Positions 1 through 9,535 are shown, counted from the first letter of the stretch. The stretch is DNA of 64,000 nucleotides from Frigidibacter sp. ROC022 (GCF_024723735.1 NZ_JANQDU010000005.1:62001-126000), one strand, 5' to 3'. A program made the numbers and translations. Notes: generated by a model from the sequence alone, not told the origin.

Positions 1-1089
1 GAGGTCCGGATTGTCCACCGTGACCTCGACACGGAAGGTCCGGGTCGCTTCGTCGGCGGCACGCGACAGGAAGCTGACCTGGCCTGCGACCTCGCGCCCG
101 TCCGCCAGCCGTGCCCCGGCGCGGGCGCCTTCGCGGACCTTGGCGATCTCGGTCTCCGAAATGAAGCCGACCAGCAGGATCCGGTCGAGCTGCACCACGG
201 TGGCGCAGAGCCCGCCGGGTTGAAGAAGGCTGCCGCGCTCGGCGCTGTCGGTTTCCAGCAGGCCCGAGAAGGGCGCCCGGATTTCCAGCTTCTCGATCTC
301 GCGCCGGGCGGCGCCGACCCCGGCCTCGGCCGCAAGTATCCCGGCCTCGGTCGCCTGCACCGCCGCACGGGCCTGTTCGATCGCCGCTTCGGCGCTGCGC
401 ACCCCGGCGCTGACCGAGGTGACATTGGCCTTGGCGGCGCTGGCCCCGGCGCGGGCGGATTGCAGCGCCGACTGGGCCGAGTTCAGCTGGTTGTCCGAGG
501 CGAATCCCTGGTCCTTCAGGCTTTCGGCCTGCCGATAGGCCAGTTCCGCCTCGGCCAGCCTGGCCTCTGCCTCGGCCAATCGGGCTTCGGCCTCGGGGAT
601 TCGGGCCTGGGCTTCGGACAAGGCGGCTTCGGCGGCGGCGATCCGGGCCTGGGTCTCGGGACGATGGGCGCGGGCCTCGGCCAGCCTGGCCTCGGCCTCG
701 GCCAGGGCCTGCTCGCGGGTGCCGGGGTCGAGACGGCAGAGAAGATCGCCTTCCGAGACGCGCGCGCCGCGCGGTGTCGGTTCCGAGATCACCAGCCCAG
801 AGGTCTCGGCGCGCACCTCGACCTGCCGCGCCGCTTCGGTCCGCCCCCGGACCAGCACCGCATTGGGCACTTCCTGCGCCCGCGACAGCAGCGAGACGAC
901 CTTGACCGGGCGCTGCGCGGCGGCTTCCTGCTCGGCAGGCGGGGCGAGTTCGGGCTCGGGTTCCGGGTCGGCGGCGGCTTCGGCCGCCGGGTCGCGGCCG
1001 GCCAGTTGCAGCAGCCAGTCGCGTTCCATCACCAGCGCATAAAGCGCCGCGCCGACCAGGGCTGCCGTCAGGATCGGGAAAAGTCGCAT
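1..1089 (-). CDS. RND efflux periplasmic adaptor (HlyD/MFP family), 3' end missing
   Basis: Reading the reverse strand from the ATG at 1089 gives about 363 residues that run off the window edge. An N-terminal membrane anchor or signal (MRLFPILTAALVGAALYALV) is followed by a Pro/Glu/Ala-rich linker, a first lipoyl half (around residues 85-120, with the motif GDLLCRLDPGT), a long Ala/Glu/Arg coiled-coil hairpin (about 125-265) built from repeated AEARLAEAE-like units, and the second lipoyl half (IRAPFSG). This is the architecture of membrane-fusion proteins linking an inner-membrane RND or ABC pump to an outer-membrane channel. The pump gene should lie beyond position 1. It is transcribed divergently from the TPR gene at 1334. 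The family is secure; the substrate cannot be read. Confidence 0.88.
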   Translation of the reverse strand, partial: MRLFPILTAALVGAALYALVMERDWLLQLAGRDPAAEAAADPEPEPELAPPAEQEAAAQRPVKVVSLLSRAQEVPNAVLVRGRTEAARQVEVRAETSGLVISEPTPRGARVSEGDLLCRLDPGTREQALAEAEARLAEARAHRPETQARIAAAEAALSEAQARIPEAEARLAEAEARLAEAELAYRQAESLKDQGFASDNQLNSAQSALQSARAGASAAKANVTSVSAGVRSAEAAIEQARAAVQATEAGILAAEAGVGAARREIEKLEIRAPFSGLLETDSAERGSLLQPGGLCATVVQLDRILLVGFISETEIAKVREGARAGARLADGREVAGQVSFLSRAADEATRTFRVEVTVDNPDL

Positions 1090-1174
1090 CTCTCGCCGCT
1101 CGCTCCGCCCGATCTGCTGCCGACCGAAGCAGATTGCCATGCCCGATCGCAGACTGCCCACTGCAAGGGCCGAA

Positions 1175-1203
1175 TTGGCCCCAAATCCCCGAAAATCTAT
1201 AGG
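1175..1203 (+). promoter_or_regulatory. candidate sigma70-type promoter for the TPR-bamB-der run
   Basis: TTGGCC at 1175-1180 and TATAGG at 1198-1203 are separated by 17 bp, in the gap between two divergent genes and about 130 bp before the GTG start at 1334. The candidate rpsB promoter uses the same -10 hexamer. This is a pattern match only. Confidence 0.4.
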
Positions 1204-1333
1204 TTCCGCGCCACAGGTGCAAGTTCAGCGCCCGCAGCGCCCCGACGAACCGCCGCCGCACTTGTCCGCCGGACGGGCTTCGGAGTATGAGAGGGCAGCG
1301 TTGTCAGCTAACGACCAAAAAAGGGGCAGGGGT

Positions 1334-1966
1334 GTGAGCAGCAATCCCGACAGTTTCATCGACGAGGTGACCGAAGAGGTCCGCCGTGACCGGCTGTTCG
1401 CCTTGTTCCGCAGATATGGCTGGATCGGTGTCCTGGCCATCGTGCTGATCGTCGGCTGGTCGGCCTGGCTGGAATGGGACGCGTCGCGGCAGCGGGCCCG
1501 CGCCCAGGCCTTTGGCGACGCGGTGATCGCGGCGCTGGAAAAGGCCGATCCGGCAGATCGCGCGGCGGCGCTGGAAGGCATCACCGCCAAGGACAAGAAC
1601 CAGGCGACGCTGCTGACGCTGCTGGGCGCCGCCACCAAGGCCGATGCGCCGAAGCTGGCCGAGTTGGCGGCCGACCCGGAGATTCCGGCGGTCTACCGCG
1701 ATCTGGCGGCGTTCCGGCGTCTGCTGCTGTTGAACGATCTCGACGAGGCGGAGCGCATCGCCGGATTCGAGGCTCTGGCGACGCCGGGGGCGCCGTACCG
1801 GGTGCTGGCCGAGGAACAGATCGCGCTGATCGACATCACCGCCGGGCGGACCGACAAGGCGCTGGAGCGGCTCGAGGCATTGTCGGAGGACAGCGAGGCC
1901 TCGGGGGCCTTGCAGCGACGCGCCAAGCAGTTGATGGTGGCGATCGGCGGGACGCCGGGCAACTAG
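1334..1966 (+). CDS. Tetratricopeptide-like membrane-anchored protein (YfgM-like)
   Basis: A 210-residue protein starting at GTG 1334, chosen because GGGGCAGG lies just upstream; a longer open frame back to 1139 has no such support. Residues 1-30 are charged and cytoplasmic, about 34-50 form one membrane helix (WIGVLAIVLIVGWSAW), and the rest is Ala/Leu-rich helical hairpins typical of degenerate TPRs. YfgM-family proteins are single-pass, associate with the Sec/PpiD machinery and are commonly encoded next to bamB, as here. This suggests a role in envelope protein biogenesis. The family assignment follows from topology plus the bamB-der neighbourhood; exact function is inferred. Confidence 0.82.
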   Translation: MSSNPDSFIDEVTEEVRRDRLFALFRRYGWIGVLAIVLIVGWSAWLEWDASRQRARAQAFGDAVIAALEKADPADRAAALEGITAKDKNQATLLTLLGAATKADAPKLAELAADPEIPAVYRDLAAFRRLLLLNDLDEAERIAGFEALATPGAPYRVLAEEQIALIDITAGRTDKALERLEALSEDSEASGALQRRAKQLMVAIGGTPGN

Positions 1967-2066
1967 CCCGGCCGGATGAGGCGGGCAGGGAAGGGGAGAC
2001 CCGACCCGGGCTCGCGGCAACAGCGGAACCGGGGCGATCCCGGCGCGCAGGGGAAGAGGGCGGCAA

Positions 2067-3449
2067 GTGACGCGACAGGACGTAACGCGGATCGGGTCTT
2101 TCGGCATCGGGCTGCTGGCTGCGCTGGCGATGGTCTCGGGCTGCGGAAACCGCGAGCTGATCCTTCCCGGAGAGCGATTCGATCTCCGCGCACCGCTGAC
2201 GGATTCGATGCCCGAGGGCGAGGTGGCCGGGGCCGCGGTGCCGCTGCCGCTGGCCGACGTTGCCGCGGAAGAGGACCGGACCCGGCCGCTGGCCCTGCCG
2301 GCGGCGCAGTCGCCGGCCTCCTGGCCGCAGCGCGGCCTGAACCCCGCGCATCTGCTGCCGAACCTGGCGCTTTCGGGCAATCTGACCCCGCTCTGGACGG
2401 TGAAGATCGGTCGCGGCAATGACCGCAAGCACCGGATCACCGCCGATCCGGTGGTCGATGGCGGCCGGATCTTCACGCTGGACAGCGAAGCCACGGTGAT
2501 GGCGCATTCCACTGCCGGCGAGGCGCTGTGGAGCGCCGACCTGACAACCCCCGGCGACCGCGACGGCGATGCTTCGGGCGGCGGGCTGGCGATTGCCGGC
2601 GGCAAGCTCTTCGCCACGTCGGGTTTCGGTACCGTGACCGCGCTTGATCCGGCCAGCGGCCAGGTGATCTGGAGCCAGAAGATCGGTGCGGTCGGCTCGG
2701 CGGCGCCGACGGTGGTGGGCGACATCCTGTATGTGATGGGCCGCGACAACCATGCCTGGGCGATCCGGGCCGGCGACGGCAAGGTGATCTGGGAAGTGAC
2801 CGGCACGCCTTCGGTCGAGGGCTATGTCGGCGGTGCCGGTCCGGCGGTGGATAACCGGATCGCGGTGCTGCCCTTCGCCTCGGGCGAGGTCGTCTCGGTC
2901 CTGCGCCTCTCGGGGGTGCGGAGTTGGGCCACCACGGTTTCGGGCCAGCGCCGCGGCAAGGTCTATGCGGCAGTCTCGGACATCTCGGGCGATCCGGTGC
3001 TGGCCGATGGCCGGGTCTATGCCGGCAATGCCTCGGGGCGGCTGGTGGCGCTGGACGCGGGGACCGGTGAACGGCTGTGGACCGCGACCGAAGGCACCTA
3101 TGGCGCCGTGATCCCGGTCGGCGGATCGCTGTTCCTGGTTTCCGACAATGCCGAGCTGGTGCGGCTGGACGCCGAGACCGGGGCGAGGATCTGGGGCACC
3201 GCGCTGCCGAATTACGTCAAGGCCAAGCCGAAGAAGCTGAAGACCGTCTATGCGCATTACGGGCCGCTGCTGGCCGGCGGGCGGCTGCTGGTCGCCTCGA
3301 CCGACGGGCTGATCCGGCTGTTCGACCCGGTCTCGGGCGCCGAGGCCGGACAGGTCGCGCTGCCCGGCGGCGCGGCCTCGAACCCGGTGGTGGCGGGCGG
3401 AGTGCTCTATGTCGTCACCGCCAAGGGCACCCTCGCCGCCTATCGCTGA
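2067..3449 (+). CDS. bamB: Outer-membrane assembly lipoprotein BamB (PQQ-type beta-propeller)
   Basis: 460 residues from GTG 2067, behind GGGGAAGAGGG. A lipoprotein signal ends at the lipobox VSGC, with Cys26 as the expected lipidated residue. The rest is a beta-propeller of repeating PQQ-like blades with alternating motifs such as GxLxALDAxTGxxLW (for example LVALDAGTGERLW and FGTVTALDPASG). BamB is a periplasmic-facing subunit of the BAM complex that folds outer-membrane proteins. It lies 100 bp after the TPR protein and 210 bp before der, the usual alphaproteobacterial order. Length is slightly longer than the roughly 390 residues of E. coli BamB. Confidence 0.9.
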   Translation: MTRQDVTRIGSFGIGLLAALAMVSGCGNRELILPGERFDLRAPLTDSMPEGEVAGAAVPLPLADVAAEEDRTRPLALPAAQSPASWPQRGLNPAHLLPNLALSGNLTPLWTVKIGRGNDRKHRITADPVVDGGRIFTLDSEATVMAHSTAGEALWSADLTTPGDRDGDASGGGLAIAGGKLFATSGFGTVTALDPASGQVIWSQKIGAVGSAAPTVVGDILYVMGRDNHAWAIRAGDGKVIWEVTGTPSVEGYVGGAGPAVDNRIAVLPFASGEVVSVLRLSGVRSWATTVSGQRRGKVYAAVSDISGDPVLADGRVYAGNASGRLVALDAGTGERLWTATEGTYGAVIPVGGSLFLVSDNAELVRLDAETGARIWGTALPNYVKAKPKKLKTVYAHYGPLLAGGRLLVASTDGLIRLFDPVSGAEAGQVALPGGAASNPVVAGGVLYVVTAKGTLAAYR

Positions 3450-3511
3450 GCCGAGCCGCGCCCGGGCACGGCCTGCTGCGCGAAGCCTTCACCCGGGTAT
3501 TCGGGCCGGGG

Positions 3512-3580
3512 CCGTCGCAGGGGGCGCTGCCCCCTCGCCTGCGGCTCACCCCCGGGATATTTTCCCGGTGAAGCCGGGCA
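3512..3580 (+). repeat. Dispersed intergenic hairpin element, copy A
   Basis: A perfect G/C hairpin (GGGGGC-GCT-GCCCCC, 3520-3534) is followed by a tail containing CCCCCGGGATATTTT; the tail forms a second short inverted repeat, CCGGGA...TCCCGG. It lies between bamB and der. Five related copies are at 11910, 21716, 34351, 38411 and 38571. Confidence 0.75.
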
Positions 3581-3659
3581 GGGGCGCCGGGCTGCCGCGA
3601 CGCCGGGCTTTCCTTGCGCCGCGCTTGGGTGTATCCGGCGCGCTTGATCGGAGCCAAAG

Positions 3660-5144
3660 ATGTCTTTCACCCTTGCCATTGTCGGCCGTCCCAATGTCGG
3701 CAAATCGACGCTCTTCAACCGCCTGGTCGGGCGGCGTCTGGCGCTGGTCGACGACCAACCCGGCGTCACCCGCGACCTGCGCGACGGCGCGGCGCGGCTC
3801 GGGCCGCTGAAGTTCACCGTGATCGACACGGCGGGGCTGGAAGAGGCCAGCGACGAGAGCCTGCAGGGCCGGATGCGGCGGCTGACCGAGCGGGCGGTGG
3901 CGCTGTCGGATGTCTGCCTGTTCCTGATCGACGCCCGGGCCGGGGTGCTGCCGGCGGATCGGATCTTTGCCGAGATCCTGCGCAAGTCGGCGGCGCGGGT
4001 CATCCTGGCCTGCAACAAGTCCGAGGGTCAGGCGGGCGAGGCGGGCTTTCTGGAAGCCTATGAACTGGGCCTGGGCGAACCTCTGGCGATCTCGGCCGAA
4101 CATGGCGAGGGCATGTCGGACCTGATGCAGGTGCTGATGCCGATCGCCGACGAATTCGCCGAACGCGCGGCGGCGGAACAGGAACAGGCACCGGATACGG
4201 ATATCGATCTGCCGGAGGAACTGGACGAGGCGTCGGCGGCGGGCGAGGACTGGCGCCCGACCGCGAAGAAGCCGCTGCAACTGGCAGTGGTGGGCCGGCC
4301 CAATGCCGGCAAGTCCACCCTGATCAACAGGATCCTCGGCGAGGAACGGCTGCTGACCGGGCCGGAAGCCGGGATCACGCGCGATGCGATCTCGGTGACC
4401 ACCGACTGGGGCGGGGTGCCGATGCGGATCTTCGACACCGCCGGGATGCGCAAGAAGGCCAAGGTCCAGGCCAAGCTGGAGCGGCTCTCGGTGTCGGACG
4501 GGCTGCGGGCGGTGAAATTCTCGGAAGTCGTGGTGGTGCTGCTGGACGTGGAGATCCCCTTCGAGCAGCAGGATCTGCGGATCGCCGATCTGGCCGAGCG
4601 CGAAGGCCGCGCCGTGGTGGTGGCGGTCAACAAATGGGATCTCGAGGACGACAAGCAGGACAAGCTGAAGGAGCTCAAGGAGAGCTTCGGCCGGCTGCTG
4701 CCGCAACTGCGCGGCGCGCCGCTGGTGACGGTCTCGGCCAAGACCGGCCGCGGCCTGGACCGGCTGGCCGAGGCGGTGGTGAAGGTGCACGAGATCTGGA
4801 ATCGCCGGGTCTCGACGGCGCGGTTGAACCAGTGGCTGTCCGGCATGATCGAGGCGCATCCGCCGCCGGCCCCGGGCGGCCGCCGGATCAAGCTGCGCTA
4901 CATCACCCAGGCCAAGACCCGGCCGCCGGGGTTCGTCGTCATGGCCTCGCTGCCCGAGCTGCTGCCGGAAAGCTACAAGCGCTACCTGGTCAACGGCCTG
5001 CGCGAGAGTTTCGACCTGCCGGGCGTGCCGATCCGGCTCTGGTTCCGGGGGCAGAACGACAAGAATCCCTTTGCCGGGCGCAAGAAACCCGGGCCCTCCT
5101 CGCTGCGCAAGCATCTGGGCAGCAGCCATCGGCCGGGGCGCTGA
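3660..5144 (+). CDS. der: Ribosome-assembly GTPase Der (EngA)
   Basis: 494 residues with two tandem GTPase domains. The first P-loop is GRPNVGKST (residues 9-17), with DTAG at 56-59 and NKSE at 119-122. The second P-loop is GRPNAGKST (212-220), with a DTAG and NKWD later. An acidic linker (about 165-200) joins them, and the C-terminus is a KH-like domain ending in a basic tail. Der acts in late 50S subunit maturation. The first-domain NKSE in place of NKxD is, as far as I recall, common in alphaproteobacterial Der. No alternative identity fits. Confidence 0.97.
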   Translation: MSFTLAIVGRPNVGKSTLFNRLVGRRLALVDDQPGVTRDLRDGAARLGPLKFTVIDTAGLEEASDESLQGRMRRLTERAVALSDVCLFLIDARAGVLPADRIFAEILRKSAARVILACNKSEGQAGEAGFLEAYELGLGEPLAISAEHGEGMSDLMQVLMPIADEFAERAAAEQEQAPDTDIDLPEELDEASAAGEDWRPTAKKPLQLAVVGRPNAGKSTLINRILGEERLLTGPEAGITRDAISVTTDWGGVPMRIFDTAGMRKKAKVQAKLERLSVSDGLRAVKFSEVVVVLLDVEIPFEQQDLRIADLAEREGRAVVVAVNKWDLEDDKQDKLKELKESFGRLLPQLRGAPLVTVSAKTGRGLDRLAEAVVKVHEIWNRRVSTARLNQWLSGMIEAHPPPAPGGRRIKLRYITQAKTRPPGFVVMASLPELLPESYKRYLVNGLRESFDLPGVPIRLWFRGQNDKNPFAGRKKPGPSSLRKHLGSSHRPGR

Positions 5145-5168
5145 GACCGGCGCAGGGCTTCGGGGGCC

Positions 5169-5197
5169 TTGCCAAGCCTGCCGAAGCCTCGTATAGG
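5169..5197 (+). promoter_or_regulatory. candidate rpsB-tsf promoter
   Basis: TTGCCA (5169-5174), a 17-bp spacer and TATAGG (5192-5197) lie in the 172-bp der-rpsB gap. They imply a leader of about 110 nt before the rpsB ATG, long enough for autoregulation by S2. The hexamers match TTGACA at 5 of 6 and TATAAT at 4 of 6 positions. Confidence 0.5.
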
Positions 5198-5316
5198 CAC
5201 CGCACTTCACAGGCAGGGCTTGGGCCGAAGCGGGGAGACATCCCGCCGACGTCCGCCGGTTGTCCCGGATGGGATGAGTGGCCTTGCCGAGGATAGAAAC
5301 CGGAAAGGAAACGGAC

Positions 5317-6141
5317 ATGGCACTGCCAGAATTCGGCTTGCGTCAGCTCCTGGAAGCTGGCGTTCACTTCGGCCACCAGACCGCACGCTGGAACCCCCGC
5401 ATGGGCGAGTTCATCTACGGCGAGAAGAACGGCATTCACATCATCGACCTGACGCAGACCGTCCCGATGCTGGACGCGGCGCTGCAGGTGATCCGCGACA
5501 CCGTGGCCAAGGGTGGTCGGGTGCTGATGGTCGGCACCAAGCGGCAGGCGCAGCGCCCGATTGCCGAAGCGGCAGACAAGTCGGCGCAGTTCTACATGAA
5601 CCACCGCTGGCTCGGCGGCACGCTGACCAACTGGAAGACCGTCTCGCAGTCGATCAACCGGCTGAAGGCGATCGACGCGCAGATGGAAGAGGGCGCCGAG
5701 GGCCTGACCAAGCGCGAGCGTCTGTCGATGGAGCGCGAGCAGGCCAAGCTACAGGCTTCGCTGGGCGGGATTCGCGAAATGGGCGGTCTGCCGGACCTGC
5801 TTTTCGTGATCGACGCCGGCAAGGAAGACCTGGCGATTCTGGAAGCCAAGAAACTCGGCATTCCGGTGGTCGCGGTGGTCGATACCAACTCGTCGCCCGA
5901 GGGCGTGGATTACATCATCCCGGGCAATGACGACGCGGCGCGGGCGATCGCGCTGTATTGCGACTTGGTCAGCCGCGCGGCGCTCGACGGGATGTCGGCG
6001 CAGCTCGGCGCGGCCGGGGTGGACATCGGCGCGCTCGAAGAGGGCCCGGTGGAGGAAGCGGTTGCCGAAGAGGCCGCCGAGGCCGCTGCTGCGGACGCCG
6101 AGGCCGCCCCTGCCGAGACCGCTCCTGCCGCCGAGGCCTGA
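5317..6141 (+). CDS. rpsB: 30S ribosomal protein S2
   Basis: 274 residues from ATG 5317, preceded by AAAGGAAA; an in-frame ATG at 5278 lacks a ribosome site and gives a non-family leader. The body has the expected S2 landmarks: [15 protein letters not shown] near the N-terminus, [13 protein letters not shown], and [24 protein letters not shown]. The last 35 or so residues form a low-complexity Glu/Ala tail beyond the conserved fold. Such tails vary between species. It is followed by tsf after about 100 bp, as in most bacteria. Confidence 0.98.
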   Translation: MALPEFGLRQLLEAGVHFGHQTARWNPRMGEFIYGEKNGIHIIDLTQTVPMLDAALQVIRDTVAKGGRVLMVGTKRQAQRPIAEAADKSAQFYMNHRWLGGTLTNWKTVSQSINRLKAIDAQMEEGAEGLTKRERLSMEREQAKLQASLGGIREMGGLPDLLFVIDAGKEDLAILEAKKLGIPVVAVVDTNSSPEGVDYIIPGNDDAARAIALYCDLVSRAALDGMSAQLGAAGVDIGALEEGPVEEAVAEEAAEAAAADAEAAPAETAPAAEA

Positions 6142-6190
6142 GCCGTCACGCGAAACTTACGGTACCGGGGTCCGATGTCCCGGTTCCACT

Positions 6191-6219
6191 GGCCCCGACG
6201 AACCGATCCTGTCGGGGCC
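6191..6219 (+). promoter_or_regulatory. rpsB-tsf intercistronic hairpin
   Basis: A 9-bp perfect stem GGCCCCGAC / GTCGGGGCC with an 11-nt loop ends 24 nt before the tsf start. No immediate T-run follows, so it looks more like an attenuator or RNA-stability element than a full terminator. It could set the S2 to EF-Ts ratio. Confidence 0.55.
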
Positions 6220-6243
6220 GCAGCGATTTTAGGAGAGACTGAT

Positions 6244-7119
6244 ATGGCCATCACGGCTGCACTCGTGAAGGAACTGCGCGATTCGACCGGCGCGGGGATG
6301 ATGGATGCCAAGAAGGCGCTGACCGAGACCGATGGCGACATGGAAGCCGCGGTCGACTGGCTGCGCACCAAGGGCCTGGCCAAGGCCGCCAAGAAGGCCG
6401 GGCGCACCGCCGCCGAAGGTCTGGTCGCGGTTACGGTCAAGGACGGCACCGGCGTCGCGGTCGAGATCAACTCGGAAACCGATTTCGTCGCCCGCAACGC
6501 CGAATTCCAGAGCCTGGTGGCCGGTGTTGCCGAGGCCGCCCTGGGCGCCTCGACGGTGGAAGAACTGGCCGCGGCCGAGATGAACGGCAAGACGGTGTCG
6601 GAAGTGATCACCGACGCGGTCGCCAAGATCGGCGAGAATCTGGCGCTGCGCCGGATGGCCCGTGTTGAGGGCGATTCGGTGGCGAGCTACATCCATACCG
6701 CAGCCGCCGACGGCATGGGCCGGATCGGCGTGCTGGTGGCGCTGAAGGGCACCGACAACGGCATCGGCAAGCAGATCGCGATGCATGTCGCGGCGGCCAA
6801 CCCGGCCAGCCTGTCGGAAGCCGATCTCGACCCGGCGCTGGTGGCGCGAGAAAAGGCGATCTTCACCGAGCAGGCCGCCGAAAGCGGCAAGCCGCCGCAG
6901 GTGATCGAGAAGATGATCGAAGGCCGGATGCGCAAGTTCCTGGCCGAGGTGACCCTGCTGGGCCAGCAATTCGTCATCAACCCGGACATCACCGTGGGGC
7001 AGGCTGCCAAGGATGCCGGTGTCGAGATCGTGGGCTTCGTCCGTCTGGCGGTCGGCGAAGGCATCGAGAAAGAGACCGAGGATTACGCGGCAGAAGTCGC
7101 CAAGCTCGCCAAGGGCTGA
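6244..7119 (+). CDS. tsf: Translation elongation factor Ts
   Basis: 291 residues from ATG 6244 with TTAGGAGAG just upstream. The N-terminal UBA-like domain carries the conserved run [19 protein letters not shown], and the following TDFVARN motif marks the EF-Tu-interacting core. EF-Ts is the nucleotide exchange factor for EF-Tu. It is the second gene of the rpsB-tsf operon and is closed by a clear intrinsic terminator at 7156. Confidence 0.98.
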   Translation: MAITAALVKELRDSTGAGMMDAKKALTETDGDMEAAVDWLRTKGLAKAAKKAGRTAAEGLVAVTVKDGTGVAVEINSETDFVARNAEFQSLVAGVAEAALGASTVEELAAAEMNGKTVSEVITDAVAKIGENLALRRMARVEGDSVASYIHTAAADGMGRIGVLVALKGTDNGIGKQIAMHVAAANPASLSEADLDPALVAREKAIFTEQAAESGKPPQVIEKMIEGRMRKFLAEVTLLGQQFVINPDITVGQAAKDAGVEIVGFVRLAVGEGIEKETEDYAAEVAKLAKG

Positions 7120-7155
7120 ACCGAAGGTCTTCCCCGAACCCGGGGGACAGGGCAG

Positions 7156-7185
7156 GGGCCGGTCATCGGACCGGCCCTTTGCTTT
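7156..7185 (+). terminator. Rho-independent terminator of rpsB-tsf
   Basis: GGGCCGGTC (7156-7164), loop ATCG and GACCGGCCC (7169-7177), followed by TTTGCTTTT. It lies 36 bp after the tsf stop. Confidence 0.85.
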
Positions 7186-7422
7186 TGCCGCGGGGCGCCG
7201 CGCTGCCGGGTTTCCGCTGCGGCCATGTTTCTGAAGAACGGCCCGCAATCCATTGAACTTGATGTGGTTTCCCCGGATCGCCCGCACCGGGGCTTGATGA
7301 CAAGTTCTGTCAGACTTCCGAAATTCCTGTCGCGGGACCCCGCTTCCGGCTAGGCCTGTCCCATCAATCCGAACCGGGGCGGCGCCGATGTCGTCCCCTG
7401 ATCGTTCCGAGGGGAGAGAGCC
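7186..7422. other. Gene-free stretch between the tsf terminator and the LysM gene
   Basis: The gap from tsf (ends 7119) to the LysM start is 303 bp. Apart from the terminator I see no coding frame with protein-like composition and no convincing -35/-10 pair. The 3' end carries GAGGGGAGAGAG, the ribosome site of the LysM gene. Confidence 0.5.
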
Positions 7423-8604
7423 ATGGCGGGTCCGCCGTTTGCAGATATCTGGAAGGTCGAAGAGGTGAAACGCTCGCGTGCGTTGACGGCGGCGCTGGCC
7501 AAGGCCCTGTCGGCACCGGGCTTTCTGCGTCAGGTGGATCAGGCGACCAGCGAGCCGGCCAACCGGCCGCAACCGCCTGCCGAGGTGGCCAAGCTCTTCG
7601 ACAAGGTGGTCGCCGATGCGGTGAAGAAGGAAAGCCGGGCCTACAAGGGCATGGGGATCAAGACCAGCCTGCAGTATCGGGCCGACAAGGGGAAATGGCG
7701 CGCCACGGGCTCGGCCACGGTGGCCTATTTCAAGAAGAAGATCGGTGCCAAGACACATACCGTGAAGCCCGGCGAGACGCTGTTCAAGATCGCCAAGGCG
7801 CATTACGGCGACGGGGTCTATTTTCCGGTGATTGCCGAGGCCAACCCCAAGAAGGTGAAGCTGGGCGGCGATTTCATCGTCGCGCATTCGCAGATCAAGC
7901 TTCCGGCCATGGAAGTGCTCGACAAGGCCGCCGATACCGACTGGATCGCCAGGACGACGCGCGGCGACCTGAGCAAGATTGGTGGCCATTCGGCCCGGGA
8001 GATCGAGCATCCCTGGATCAACTTCGACCTCACCGGCGCCAAGGAAACCAAGATCACCGCCAATACCGGCAGCTGCGTGGTGGAGATATTCGTCAAGCTC
8101 AAGGGCACCATCGCCGGCAAGAAGGACGGTCCGATCAAGCTGAAGTTCGACGAGAAGGGCCACAAGATGGAGATGCAGAAGATCCTGGGCAAGCGTCTCG
8201 TCATCAAGGCCGAGATGGACAAGATGAAGCCCGAGGCGGCCTTCTCCACCGAACTGACCGGCCCGCTGGGCAGCGCCGGGATCAAGATCACCCCGGACAT
8301 GAAGGCCAAGGCGGTGATCAACGGCAAGCTCTTCACCCGCAAGATCGAGGGCTACACCTTCGAAGGCAAGATCGGGGCCGAGATCAGCTTCCGGTTTCTC
8401 TGCGTGCCCTCCGACCTGCCGCCGGGCGTGCAGCAGAGCTGGAAGGCGCATGAGGTCTATGGCGAGGTGTTGCAGAGGGCGGTGGTCGGCACCGGGGTGA
8501 TCGTGGTCGGCGGCGGCGCGATCCTGCTCAGCGGCGGGACCGCCGGGGCCGGGGCTGTCGCCTATGGGACCGCCGCGACGGCGGGTGGAGTCGGCGCGCT
8601 CTGA
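7423..8604 (+). CDS. Orphan LysM-domain protein with hydrophobic Gly/Ala-rich C-terminus
   Basis: 393 residues, no signal peptide, with a strong ribosome site GGGGAG upstream. Residues 111-161 form one LysM domain (HTVKPGETLFKIAKAHYGDG, then N-P-K-K and the closing KLP). Residues 1-110 are Lys/Ala-rich and helical, about 200-330 look like beta-rich Lys-heavy sequence, and 352-393 is a hydrophobic Gly/Ala stretch resembling a membrane hairpin. Intracellular LysM proteins occur with contractile injection systems and tailocins, but no such genes flank this one. It is a single-gene unit between the tsf terminator and a convergent transporter. Function unknown; a secreted or membrane-inserting effector is only one possibility. 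Confidence 0.8.
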   Translation: MAGPPFADIWKVEEVKRSRALTAALAKALSAPGFLRQVDQATSEPANRPQPPAEVAKLFDKVVADAVKKESRAYKGMGIKTSLQYRADKGKWRATGSATVAYFKKKIGAKTHTVKPGETLFKIAKAHYGDGVYFPVIAEANPKKVKLGGDFIVAHSQIKLPAMEVLDKAADTDWIARTTRGDLSKIGGHSAREIEHPWINFDLTGAKETKITANTGSCVVEIFVKLKGTIAGKKDGPIKLKFDEKGHKMEMQKILGKRLVIKAEMDKMKPEAAFSTELTGPLGSAGIKITPDMKAKAVINGKLFTRKIEGYTFEGKIGAEISFRFLCVPSDLPPGVQQSWKAHEVYGEVLQRAVVGTGVIVVGGGAILLSGGTAGAGAVAYGTAATAGGVGAL

Positions 8605-8614
8605 GACGCGCGGC

Positions 8615-9535
8615 TCAGGCCGCCCGCATCCGTCCGACCCAGGCCGCCAGCCGCCCGTCCAGCACCAGAAGGCCCAGCGACAGCAGCGCGAAGCCGGCAT
8701 AGGCGGCCGGGCGCAGCGTCTCGCCCAGCACCACGGCGCCCAGCACGATGGCAATCGGCGCGACCAGCAACGTGACCACCGAGGTATTGGCGGCGCCGAT
8801 CCTGGCCAGCAGCCGGTAGAAGATCATGTAGGCCACCGCCGAGGCAAAGACCGCCAGGTAGGCCAGCGCGGCGACGGCGGGCATCGAATAGTCCAGCGTC
8901 GGAACCCCGTCGATCAGCAGCGTCGCCGGGACCATGATCAGGGCCGAACAGGTTAGCATTCCCGCCGCTGCTGCCTCAGGGGCGATGCCGGTCAGCCTGA
9001 CCCGCGCCCAGGCGCCCGAGATCGCGTAGCAGAACGATGCCAGGATCACGGCCAGCTGCGCCAGCGAGCGCAGGTCGAGCTGGCTCAGTGCCTCGAGCCC
9101 GGTCGCCGTCGCCACCCCGGCAAAGCCGAGCGCCACACCCAGGACCTTGCGACGGGTCAGCTGTTCGTCCGACAGCACCGCCGCCGCCACCAGCACGCCG
9201 AAGATCGCCGTCGAGGCGTTCAGGATCGAAGCCAGACCCGAGGCGATATGGCGCTCGCCCCAGGTGATCAGCGAGAAGGGCAGGACATTGTTGAACAGAC
9301 CCATCACCGCGAGCGAGGCCCAGAGCCCGACCCCGCGCGGCACCCGGATTCCCATGGCCAGAACATAGATCCACAGCACCAGTGCCGCACCGCCGACCCG
9401 TATGGCGACGATGGTCAGCGTCGGCACCTCGTCGCCCGCCACCCGCATCGACAGGAAGGACCCGCCCCAGAGCGAGGCCACGGCAAGGATGCCGAACCAG
9501 GCGGCGGGGGGAATGGAGAGGCTGCGTGTTGTCAT
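8615..9535 (-). CDS. DMT-superfamily transporter (EamA domains)
   Basis: 306 residues with about ten predicted membrane segments in two EamA repeats: one beginning AAWFGILAVASLWGGSFLSMRV and a second beginning after residue 160. The first repeat holds the typical conserved Trp/Gly turn, and the second ends in GETLRPAAYAGFALLSLGLLVL. These inner-membrane carriers move metabolites such as amino acids or nucleosides; the substrate is unreadable. It converges on the LysM gene with a 10-bp gap. It is not homologous over its whole length to the second DMT protein at 10895. Confidence 0.88.
   Translation of the reverse strand: MTTRSLSIPPAAWFGILAVASLWGGSFLSMRVAGDEVPTLTIVAIRVGGAALVLWIYVLAMGIRVPRGVGLWASLAVMGLFNNVLPFSLITWGERHIASGLASILNASTAIFGVLVAAAVLSDEQLTRRKVLGVALGFAGVATATGLEALSQLDLRSLAQLAVILASFCYAISGAWARVRLTGIAPEAAAAGMLTCSALIMVPATLLIDGVPTLDYSMPAVAALAYLAVFASAVAYMIFYRLLARIGAANTSVVTLLVAPIAIVLGAVVLGETLRPAAYAGFALLSLGLLVLDGRLAAWVGRMRAA

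Noticed and set aside
220-1290. Long forward open frame of 356 codons with many Gly/Leu/Phe repeats
   Set aside because: It is the antisense of the HlyD-type adaptor. Its repeats mirror the coiled-coil Ala/Glu units.
7186-7422. -35/-10 pair upstream of the LysM gene
   Set aside because: Several TTGA-containing strings occur but none has a matching -10 at 16-18 bp.
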